A stretch of DNA of 64,000 nucleotides from Novipirellula galeiformis (GTDB lineage: Bacteria > Planctomycetota > Planctomycetia > Pirellulales > Pirellulaceae): positions 517,764 through 581,763 of the forward strand of contig NZ_SJPT01000003.1 in the NCBI RefSeq assembly GCF_007860095.1, in the 5' to 3' direction. The translations under genes were made by a program, and so were the position numbers. This document shows, in pieces, positions 12,201-24,200 of this stretch. Positions within the stretch are counted from its first letter, which is position 1. Every line of letters starts with the position of its first letter. The notes under the pieces are model-generated. The model saw only the letters and a program-made list of their open reading frames with translations. It ran no database searches and was not told the DNA's origin.

Positions 12201-15200
12201 AACACAGTCGATGGAGTCTATGTCAGTGGCGCTACGTCGACGGGCAATTCGATCCAAGGCAATTTCATTGGTACCAACGCCGCAGGAACCTCTGCGATTA
12301 GCAACGGCCGCTTTGGCATCAGCCTGATCAACAACGCCTCAGCAAACACGATTGGGGGTGCAGTCAGTGGCGCTGGAAACGTGATCTCAGGCAACGTCAG
12401 TTCGGGCGTCTATGTAAGTGCATCCAACAACACGCTAGTCGGCAACACCGTCGGCTTGAATGCGACGGGAACCGCAGCGATCGCGAACTACTCGGGCATC
12501 CACATCAACAATGTCTCTGGCACGACGATCGGTGGCACGACGGCACTGGCCCGCAACGTGATCTCCGGCAACACCAGCGACGGTGTTTTCATCACTGGCG
12601 CCTCGGCGACCGGGAACCTCGTGCAAGGCAACTACATCGGAACAAACACCGCTGGCACGAGCGGCATTGCAAATATTAACGCAGGGATCAACATCCAGTC
12701 CAATGCGAGTGGCAACACGATCGGCGGTGCAGTGGCCGGTGCTGGCAACGTGATTTCTGGAAATCAGAGCATGGGGGTCTACGTTGCTGCGCCCAACAAT
12801 ACGCTGAGCGGAAATATCGTTGGACTTAATGCTGCTGGTGACGCGAAGGTTGCCAACGCCGGATTTGGAATTTATGTCACCAGTGCCGGTGTTGGCACGT
12901 CGATCGGCGGAACCACCTCGCTACAGCGCAATGTCGTCTCGGGTAACGGCGCGGACGGAATTGTCGTCGACGGCGGTGGATCAAGCTCCGCGATGAACGT
13001 CATGATCCAAGGCAATTACGTCGGCACCAATCTCGCGGGAACAGCGGGGCTGAGTAATTCGCGTCACGGCGTCTATTTCTATAACGCTGCAGCAACCAAC
13101 ACGCTGGGCGGTACCGTCAGCGGTGCTGGCAATGTGATCTCGGGCAATGCGAGCTACGGTGTGCTTGTCGAAGGTACAAGCAACCTCGTTGCCGGAAACA
13201 CCATCGGACTCGATGCCGCCGGAACCGCAGCGATCGCCAACAGCACAGGCGTCTACATCAACAATGTCGGCAGCACCACGATCGGCGGCACGACGGCACT
13301 GGCCCGCAACGTCATTTCCGGCAACACCAATGACGGTATTTATATCACTGGCGTCTCGGCGACCGGGAACCTGGTTCAAGGCAATTACATCGGCACTAAC
13401 GCAGCGGGAACCGCGGCGGTGGGTAACGGTAACGCGGGGATCAACATCACTTCCACCGCGGCTGGCAATACGATCGGCGGAACGGCCGCGGGTGCAGGTA
13501 ACCTGATCTCAGGGAACGCAAATTACGGCGTCTACACCGCTGCGAGTAACACGACGATTCAAGGGAATTTCATCGGCACCGATGCGTCTGGCACAGGTGC
13601 GATTGCCAACGGTGCTGACAATTCCGCGACAGGTGGTATTTACATCGCCGGTGGTTCGGGGAGCACGATCGGCGGAACGAGCACGTCAGCTCGCAATGTG
13701 ATCTCAGGCAATGGCGGTGCCGGAATTTGGATCAACGCAGGTGGCGACACCACGACGATCCAAGGCAATTACATCGGTGTGGATGTGACGGGTGACACCG
13801 CACTTGGAAATGGCCGCTGGGGCGTGGTGAACCAATCGGGCGACAATGTCCAAATCGGTGGTACCGCGGCGGGCGCCGGGAATGTGATCTCGGGAAGCAC
13901 CAATTCGTCCGGCGGCGTGTTCATCGGTCCGACCGCAGATGGAACCGTCATCGAAGGCAATCGCATCGGGATCGGTGCAACGACCACTTCCGCGCTCAGC
14001 TCCGTTCAAGTCGTAGGTATCTGGCTCGCAAGCGGCTCAACGAATACACGGATCGGCGGCACCACCGCCCCCGCCGGAAACATCATCGCTGGCAACGGTG
14101 TCTCCGGTGGCATCAAGGTCGTTGGAACTTCCACCGGCAATACGATCCAGCGGAACAGCATTTATGGCAACTTGGGAATCGGCATCGATCTGAACGACGA
14201 CGGCACGACGACCAATGATGGTGCGAAGACGGGCGGCGCGGCTAACTTGCTGATGGATTCTCCGGTGGTCGGCACCGCCAACCTTGTCAGCAACGATCTG
14301 TTGTTGGCTGGCTACGTCGGATCTGCCGCGAACCAGGCCACATTCGCCAACTCACGCGTTGAGTTTTTCATCAGCGATGAAAGTTCAGCTTACGGCAGCG
14401 GCCAGACGTTCCTGGGCTTCTTGACCACCGATGCCAGCGGCAACTTCAGTGGTACGCTAGACGTAACCGGCCTCGGGCTGACCCAGAGCTCCAGCATCAC
14501 GGCGACCGCCACCGATAGCTCCGGCAACACATCCGAGTTCGGGGTCAATTTCGCAGTCAACGTTGCTCCCACTGCGGTCACGGATAACCTCACAGCGGTC
14601 GAAGCGGGCGGCGTTGGCAACGCTACCGCAGGAACGGATCCAACCGGCAACGTACTCACCAACGACACCGATCCTGACTCCGGCGATAGCCAAACCGTCA
14701 TCGGAGTCGCAGCGGGAACCGTTGGCAGCGCATCGGGCAATGTGGGCAGCAATGTCACCGGATCGTTTGGCACGCTACAAATCGATTCCAACGGGGCGTA
14801 CGTCTACACGGTCGACAACAGCAACGCGGCCGTGCAAGCGTTGCGAAACAGTGGCGATACTCTGACGGACGTGTTCACGTACACGATGAATGACTCGGGT
14901 GGCATGGAAAGCACCACTCAAGTGACGATCACGATCGAGGGTGCCAATGACGCGCCCGAGGCGGCCGATCTCACCAAGACAATCAACGAAGATACTCCGT
15001 TGACGCTCGCAGCGGCGGATTTTGGCTTCACTGATGTCGACAGTAGCGACTCCATGATCGCCGTCCGCGTCGATGTGTTACCGGCGGCCGGAACACTCAA
15101 CTTAACCGGCAGCGGGCCAGTGACCGCCGGACAGGTCATCACGATCGCTGACATCAACGCCGGCAAGCTGATCTTCACACCGGCGGCCAACGACAACGGA

Positions 15201-18200
15201 GCGGGATACGCGTCGATTGCCTTTAGCGTGGCCGACGCGAGCAACACGTTTGACGGCAGCCCCAATACGATCACGATTGACGTGGCCGCGGTGAACGATG
15301 CGCCAGAGCTCGATAACTCCGAAACGTTCACACTGACCGGTATTACCGAAGACCAGACTAACAACTCGGGTGATACGGTCGCTTCGATCATTGCAAGTCT
15401 GTCGGGCAACCGGATCTCCGACGTCGACGCCAGCCCGAGCGAAGGGATTGCCATTCAATCGATCAGCGGTGGCAATGGAACTTGGCAATATTCGCTCGAT
15501 GGTTCAACTTGGACCGATGTCGGCACCGTCAACACGACCACGTCGCTACTGTTGCGATCCAGCGACTATTTGCGTTATGTCCCTGACGCGATGAACGCCG
15601 ATACATCATCGGTGTCGTTTGTTGCCTGGGATCAAACCACGGGAACCGAAGGCACCAAAGTCAGCACCGCAACCACCGGCGGAACCACCGCGTTCAGCGA
15701 CAATGTTGGGTTGGCGGAAGTGACGGTTACCGCCGTAAACGATGCACCAACGATCACCGATTCCGCAACCGTCACTCTATCGGGAACCAACGAGGACACT
15801 CCATCCACACCCACCAGCGTCGACTCGATCGTGTCGTCGGCGGGATGGGCTGACGTCGATACGGGCGCGGTCAAGGGGATCGCCGTCACCGGACTTACCG
15901 GAAACGGAACTTGGCAATATTCGACCGATGGTTCGAATTGGACGTCGTTTAGCGGGATTTCGGGTAGCACCGCATTACTGCTAAATGCGTCGACGCAAAT
16001 TCGTTACCAGCCCGATTCGCTGAACGGCGAAACGGCGACCTTCGACTTTGTTGCTTGGGATACCACCACGGGATCCGCTTCGTCGTTTGGTTCACCGTCG
16101 TACGCCGATCCAGACAGCGGAGGCGGCACGACGGCGTATTCGAGCGAAACCGCCACCGCTTCGATCGTGGTCACTGACGTCAACGATGCCGTGGTCGCGG
16201 TCGCTGATACCGACACCGCGACCGAAGCAGGCGGTGTGGCCAATGCAACGGCGGGTTCCAATCCGTCGGGCAACGTGCTGAGCAACGACATCGAATATGA
16301 CACCGGCGATACGCTCAATGTGACTGGCGTCGCGGCGGGCACGGTGGCTTCGGCCGCGGGCAATGTTGGCACCTCGGTGACGGGAACCTATGGCGACATC
16401 AGCATTGCCTCCAACGGTGCTTACACGTACACAGTCGACAATAACAATGCGATCGTCCAAGCATTGAGAACGTCCGGTCAAACGATCACTGACACCTTTA
16501 CTTACACGGTCCAGGATTCGGGTGGATCGTTTGCGTCGACTCAAATCGTGATCACGATCGAAGGACAAAATGATGCTCCGGTTGCAGTCACCGACAACGC
16601 GGTTGCCATCGAAGCGGGTGGTGACAATAACGCCAGTGCTGGAACGAACCCGACCGGCAATGTTCTGACCAACGATACCGATGTCGACTCGGGTGACACC
16701 AAAACCGTCACGGGCGTCGTGGTCGGTACCGCGGGATCGGCCAGCGGCAATGTGGCTTCGGCATTGGCAGGAAACTACGGTAGCATCACGATCAATGCCA
16801 ATGGCTCGTACATCTACAACGTCGACAACAACAACGCGGCGGTGCAGGCACTGCGAACTTCGTCCGACACACTGCAGGACGTGTTCACTTACACGATGCA
16901 GGACACGGACGGGTCGAGTTCGACCACGCAAGTCACCGTAACGATCCAGGGCCAGAATGATGATCCGGTTGCGGTCGATGACACTGCGGTCGCAGTGGAA
17001 GCAGGCGGCACAAGCAATGGGACCGCTGGCATAAATCCAAGCGGCAATGTGCTCGGCAATGATACCGACGTCGATTCGGGCGACACCAAGACCGTCGTCG
17101 GAGTTGCCGCAGGATCACAGAGCGTGGCATCCGGGTCGGTCGCGACCGGAGTTAACGGTTCGTACGGTTCAATTCAAATCGCAGGCGACGGCTCCTACAC
17201 CTACACGGTCGATAACAGCAATGCTGCGGTGCAAGCACTGCGAACATCGGGACAATCGCTGTCGGAAATCTTCACGTACACGATCCAGGACGCCAGCGGT
17301 GCGGACTCGACTGCGGAAATCACGGTCACGATCACCGGTGCCAATGATGCCCCCGATGCAGTGGCGAACGCCGCCACGGCAACCGAAGCCAGCGGGATCT
17401 TGAATAACATTTCGGGAACCAATCCGTCGGGCAACGTGCTCACCAATGACACCGACGTCGACGCGGGCGATACCAAGACGGTGACCGGCGTGGCAACCGG
17501 TGTGCAAGGATCAACCTCGGGCAACGTCGGCAGCACCGTAGTGGGAACCTACGGTTCGTTGGTGATTAATTCCAACGGAACCTACACCTACACACTCGAC
17601 AATGACAACGCTGCGGTCGAAGCACTTAACGACGGCGATTCGCTTTCGGAAACGTTTTCGTACACGATGCAGGACACCGCCGGGTTGGCGTCGACAACGC
17701 AGCTGGTGATCACGATCGATGGTCGCACGGATCAACCGGTCGCCGTGGCGGATATGGATACATCCGAAGAAGCGGGCGGTGTGGGTAATGCCACACCTGG
17801 TTCGAATCCATCGGGCAATGTGCTGGACAACGATGTCTCCGGCAACGGTAAAACGATCGTCGGCGTGGCAGCAGGCTCGACGGGATCAGCGAGCGGCAAC
17901 GTGGGCACCACGGTGACGGGGACTTACGGAACCGTGGTGATCAATTCGGACGGTACTTACACCTACACGCTGGACAATAGCAACCCAGCGGTCGAAGCGC
18001 TACTGAATTCGGGCGATCACGTTACCGATATTTTTACTTACACGATGGAGGACACGTTCTCGAACATGTCCTCGACCGAATTGACGATCACGGTTGATGG
18101 TCAGAATGATGCTCCTGAGTCAGTCAACGACACCTCGATCGCCGTCGAGTCGGGTGGTGTTGCCAACGGCACCGCGGGCAGCAGCGCCACTGGCAACGTG

Positions 18201-21200
18201 CTCAGCAACGACACCGACGTCGACTCGGGCGATACAAAATCGGTGATTGGGGTCCAGCTCGGCACTGTCGGATCCGCATCCGGATCCGTCGGTGCGTCGG
18301 TCACTGGCAACTACGGCCAAATTGTGATCAACAGCGATGGCAGCTACACCTACACGATCGATCAGAATAACGCGGCGGTCCAGGCTTTGCGGACCGCGAG
18401 CGACACGCTGCAAGAAATTTACACCTATACGATGCACGACACCGCAGGTTTGGAATCCACGGCGCAAGTCACCGTGACGATCCAAGGCGCCAACGATGCT
18501 CCCGTTGCAGTGGTGGATACGGCAATCGCGTATGAAGCGGGTGGTGCGGGCAATGGCTCGGCCGGCGCCGATCCGAGCGGTAACGTTCTAACGAACGATA
18601 CCGACGTCGACAGCGGCGATACCAAAACTGTAGTGGGCGTGGCTGCAGGAGTGCAAGGGTCCGCCTCGGGATCGGTCGGATCGACTGTCACCGGATCGTA
18701 TGGCTCAATCACCCTGAATTCGGACGGCAGCTACACGTACAACGTGGACAATGACAACGCTGCGGTCCAGAACCTGCGCACCAGTGGTGAAAGTCTGAAT
18801 GATGTTTTCACTTATACATTCGAAGATACCGATGGGCTGAGTTCGACGACTCAAATCACCGTCTCGGTTCGTGGTGCGAACGATAATCCCGACGTGGTTG
18901 CCGATACGGCGATCGCGGTCGAAGCGGGTGGTACCGCAAACGGCACCGCAGGAACGAATCCGACCGGCAATGTGCTCGCTAACGATAGCGATAACGATGC
19001 CGGAGACACGATCGTCGTCAGCGGTGTGACCGCAGGCACCGCCGGATCGGCGACCGGATCGGTCGGCTCGAGTGTGGCCGGTTTGTTCGGTTCGATCAAC
19101 ATCGCTTCGAACGGCAGCTACAGCTACACCGTCGATAACAGCAACCCCACGGTCCAAGACCTGCTCAACAGCGGCGACACGCTGACCGATGTTTTCACCT
19201 ATACGGTCGAGGATCTCTCCGGTGCGACGTCGACCACTCAGGTCACGATCACGATCCAAGGTGCCAATGACGCTCCGGTTGCGACCGTCGACAGCGCCCA
19301 TGCATACGAAGCGGGCGGCGTCGCCAATGGGACGGCCGGTACTGATCCTTCCGGTAACGTGCTGACGAACGATGACCAAGTCGACGCGGGCGACACATGG
19401 TCAATCACGGGGGCCGCTCAAGGAGTCGTGGGATCGACCAGCGGGTCGGTCGGTTCATCGATCACCGGGAACTTTGGCGCGATCACGATCAATTCGGACG
19501 GCAGCTACACCTACAACATCGATAACGATAACGCGACCGTTCAGGCGCTGCGAACCGTCAGTGATACGATCACCGATGTATTTTCGTACACGGTTTCGGA
19601 CGCAGCGGGTCTGAATTCAACCGCTCAAATCACGATTACGCTGCATGGAGCAAACGATGATCCCGTCGCCGTCGTTGACCCCCCTACCGCCGTTTCGGCG
19701 GGCGGCTACGCAGGCGGCACTGCGGGGACCGATCCGACCGGCAACGTCTTGACCAACGATACCGATGTCGACTCGGGCGATACCAAAACCGTCGACGGCG
19801 TGGCGGCTGGAGTGCAAGCGTCCGCGAGCGGCTCGGTCGGATCGGCTGTCGCGGGAAGCTATGGTTCGATTTCGATCGCTGCCAATGGCGCCTACACCTA
19901 CACGGTCGATAACAACAACGCGGCGGTTCAGGCACTGCGGACCAGCAGTGATACGCTGACCGACGTCTTCACCTACACGATGATCGACGCCAGCGGGGCT
20001 GCGTCGACGACACAGGTATCGGTCACGATTCAGGGGGCGAACGACGCACCGATCGGAGTCGATGATACCGCCACGGCGATCGAAGCAGGCGGTGTCGGGA
20101 ATGCCACCGCGGGAACCAATCCGACCGGCAACGTGCTGACCAATGACACCGATCTGGATTCGGGTGACACGAAGACGGTCAGCGGCGTCGCGGCCGGTTC
20201 ACAAGTCAGTGCATCGGGATCGGTGGCTACTGGAGTGTCGGGAACGTACGGCCAGATCACCATTAATTCCGACGGATCGTACAGCTACGTCGTCGACAAC
20301 AACAACGCAACCGTTCAGGCACTGCGAACCTCGGGCGACACGTTGACCGATGTGTTCACTTACACGATGGTGGACACCGCGGGACTCGACAGCACCGCTG
20401 AAATCACGGTCACGATCCAAGGCAGCAACGACAACCCAGTAGCGACCGCCGACACTCCGACCGCGGTCGAAGCAGGCGGAATGGCCAACGGCACCGCGGG
20501 CACCGATCCAACAGGCAATGTGCTCAGCAATGATACTGACGTGGACGCGGGAGACACAAAAAACGTGGCAGGTGTCGCTGCGGGCGTCCAAGCATCCGCG
20601 TCGGGCAGTGTCGGTTCGTCGGTGACTGGATCGTACGGATCAGTGACCATCAACTCGGACGGCTCGTACACCTACGTCGTCGACAATAGCAATTCCGCGG
20701 TACAAGCCTTGCGAACGGCCAGTGATACGCTGCAAGACGTTTTCACCTACACCGTGGTCGATGCCTCAGGCGCGGATGCAACCACGCAAGTCACGATCAC
20801 GATCCAAGGCCAAAACGACACGCCGACGGCCGTCGGCGATAACGCCATCGCGGTCGAAGCAGGTGGCACGACCAATGGTACCGCGGGTACAAATCCGACC
20901 GGCAATGTGTTAACGAACGACACCGATGTCGACTCGGTTGGCAATGGCGAAACGAAAACAGTCAGTGGCGTTGCCGCTGGAGTTACTGGATCCACATCGG
21001 GTTCCGTGGCCTCATCGGTTGCCGGTTCGTATGGTGCGATCACGATCAACTCCGACGGCTCGTACAGCTACGTCGTTGACAACAATAACGCGACCGTCCA
21101 AGCACTCCGCAACAGCGGTGACACGCTCGACGACGTGTTCACCTACACGATGACCGATACGGCCGGGGCGACCTCGACCACGCAGATCACTGTCACGATC

Positions 21201-24200
21201 CAAGGCCAGAACGACGCACCGACCGCCGTTGCGGACAATTCAATCGCGGTTGAATCGGGCGGACTCGCTAACGGCACTGCGGGTACCGATCCAACGGGCA
21301 ATGTTCTGACGAACGACCTCGATCCCGATTCTGCTGGCAACGGCGAGACGAAAACGGTCACAGGAGTCGCGGTCGGCGTTGTTGGGTCGGCATCGGGTTC
21401 CGTCGCTTCCTCGGTGACTGGTTCGTATGGTGCGATCACGATCAATTCGGATGGCTCGTACGCTTACGTGGTCGACAATTCGAATGTCGACGTGCAAGCC
21501 CTTCGTAACAGCGGTCAAACGCTTGACGATGTATTTACTTACACGATGACCGACGCGGACGGAGTTGCCTCAACAACCCAAGTCACGGTCACCATCCAAG
21601 GCCAAAACGACACGCCGACAGCCGTCGTTGATAACGCGGTTGCTGTCGAAGCGGGCGGCCCCGCCAATGGAACCGCGGGAACGAACCCTACCGGCAATGT
21701 TCTAACGAACGACACCGATGTCGACTCGGTGGGCAACGGCGAAACGAAATCGGTCAGTGGTGTTGCTGCTGGAGTCGCGGGATCCGCGTCGGGATCGGTT
21801 GCATCTTCGGTTGCCGGGTCTTATGGTGCGATCACGATCAATTCCGACGGCTCGTATTCCTACGTGGTCGACAATTCGAACGCAGACGTGCAAGCACTTC
21901 GCAATAGCGGCGACACGCTCGACGATGTCTTTACTTACACGATGACCGACGCAGCCGGGGCGACCTCGACCACGCAGATCACGGTCACGATCCAAGGCCA
22001 GAACGACGCACCGACCGCCGTCGCAGATAATCTGATCGCGGTTGAATCGGGCGGACTCGCTAACGGCACCGCTGGCACCAATCCAACCGGCAATGTTCTG
22101 ACCAACGATCTCGATCCCGATTCTGCTGGCAACGGCGAGACGAAAACGGTCACAGGAGTCGCGGTCGGCGTTGTTGGGTCGGCATCGGGTTCCGTCGCTT
22201 CCTCGGTGACTGGTTCGTATGGTGCGATCACGATCAATTCGGATGGTTCGTACGCTTACGTGGTCGACAATTCGAATGTCGACGTGCAAGCCCTTCGTAA
22301 CAGCGGTCAAACGCTTGACGATGTATTTACTTACACAATGACCGACGCGGACGGGGTTGCCTCGACCACGCAAGTCACGGTCACCATCCAAGGCCAGAAC
22401 GACACGCCGACAGCCGTCGTTGATAACGCGGTTGCCGTCGAAGCAGGCGGCACCGCCAATGGAACCGCGGGAACAAATCCGACCGGCAATGTGTTAACGA
22501 ACGACACTGATGTCGACTCGGTTGGCAACGGCGAAACAAAAACAGTCAGTGGCGTTGCTGCTGGGGTGACCGGATCCGCATCCGGTTCGGTCGCGTCTTC
22601 GGTTACGGGTTCTTATGGTGCGATCACGATCAATTCCGACGGATCGTACAGCTACGTCGTTGACAACAATAACGCGGACGTCCAGGCACTTCGCAATAGT
22701 GGCGATACGCTGGACGATGTGTTTACCTACACAATGACGGATACGGCCGGTGCGACCTCGACCACACAAATCACGGTAACGATTCAAGGCCAGAACGACG
22801 CACCGACGGCGGTGGTTGATAATGCGATCGCAGTCGAATCAGGCGGTTTGGCCAACAGCACGGCAGGTACAAATCCGACCGGCAATGTGCTCACGAACGA
22901 TAGCGATGTCGACTCGGTTGGCAATGGTGAAACGAAATCGGTCAGTGGCGTTGCAGCCGGGGTGACCGGTTCGGCATCCGGTTCGGTGGCATCTTCGGTT
23001 GCCGGTTCCTACGGTGCGATCACGATCAATGCCGACGGATCGTACATCTACGCCGTCGATAACAATAACGTCGACGTGCAAGCACTTCGCAACAGCGGCG
23101 ACACGCTCGACGACGTGTTTACCTATACGATGACGGATGCGGACGGAGCGACCTCCACCACACAAATCACCGTCACGATCCAAGGCCAAAACGACACACC
23201 AACCGCCGTGGTCGACAACGACATTGCAGTTGAAGCAGGCGGTTCGGCTAACGGAACCGCTGGTACAAATCCGACTGGCAACGTGCTAACGAACGACACT
23301 GATGTCGACTCGGTTGGCAATGGCGAAACGAAAGCAGTCAGTGGCGTTGCCGCTGGAGTCACGGGATCGGCGTCGGGATCGGTCGCATCGTCAGTTGCCG
23401 GTTCGTACGGTGCGATCACGATCAACAGTGATGGATCGTACAGCTACGTTGTTGACAACAATAACGCAGACGTCCAGGCACTTCGCAACAGCGGCGATAC
23501 ACTGGATGATGTCTTCACCTACACGATGACCGATACGGCCGGGACAACCTCGACCACACAGATCACGGTCACGATTCAAGGCCAGAACGACGCACCGACG
23601 GCGGTGGTTGATAATGCGATCGCAGTCGAATCAGGCGGTTTGGCCAACGGTGCGGCAGGTACAAATCCGACCGGTAATGTGTTAACGAACGACACCGATG
23701 TCGACTCCGTTGGCAATGGCGAAACGAAATCGGTCAGTGGCGTTGCCGCTGGAGTCACCGGTTCGGCATCCGGTTCGGTGGCGTCTTCGGTCGCTGGTTC
23801 CTACGGTGCGATCACGATCAATGCCGACGGGTCGTATTCCTACGCCGTCGACAATAACAACGTCGACGTGCAAGCACTTCGTGACAGCGGCGACACGCTC
23901 GACGACGTGTTTACCTATACGATGACGGATGCGGACGGAGCGACCTCCACCACACAAATCACGGTCACGATCCAAGGCCAAAACGACACCCCCACGGCCG
24001 TGGTCGATAATGCCATTGCAGTTGAAGCGGGCGGCACTGCCAACGGAACCGCTGGTACAAATCCGACTGGAAATGTTTTAACGAACGACACTGATGTCGA
24101 CTCCGTGGGCAACGGCGAAACCAAGACGGTCAGCGGTGTGGTTGCGGGAACGACCGCCAGTGCCACGGGTTCGGTCGGAGCAAATGTCTCAGGTTCTTAC

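Noticed and set aside
2700-14240. Regularly spaced direct repeats that could suggest a CRISPR array
   Set aside because: Repeats are degenerate, in frame, and encode beta-helix coils; there are no identical 25-40 base repeats with unique spacers and no cas genes.
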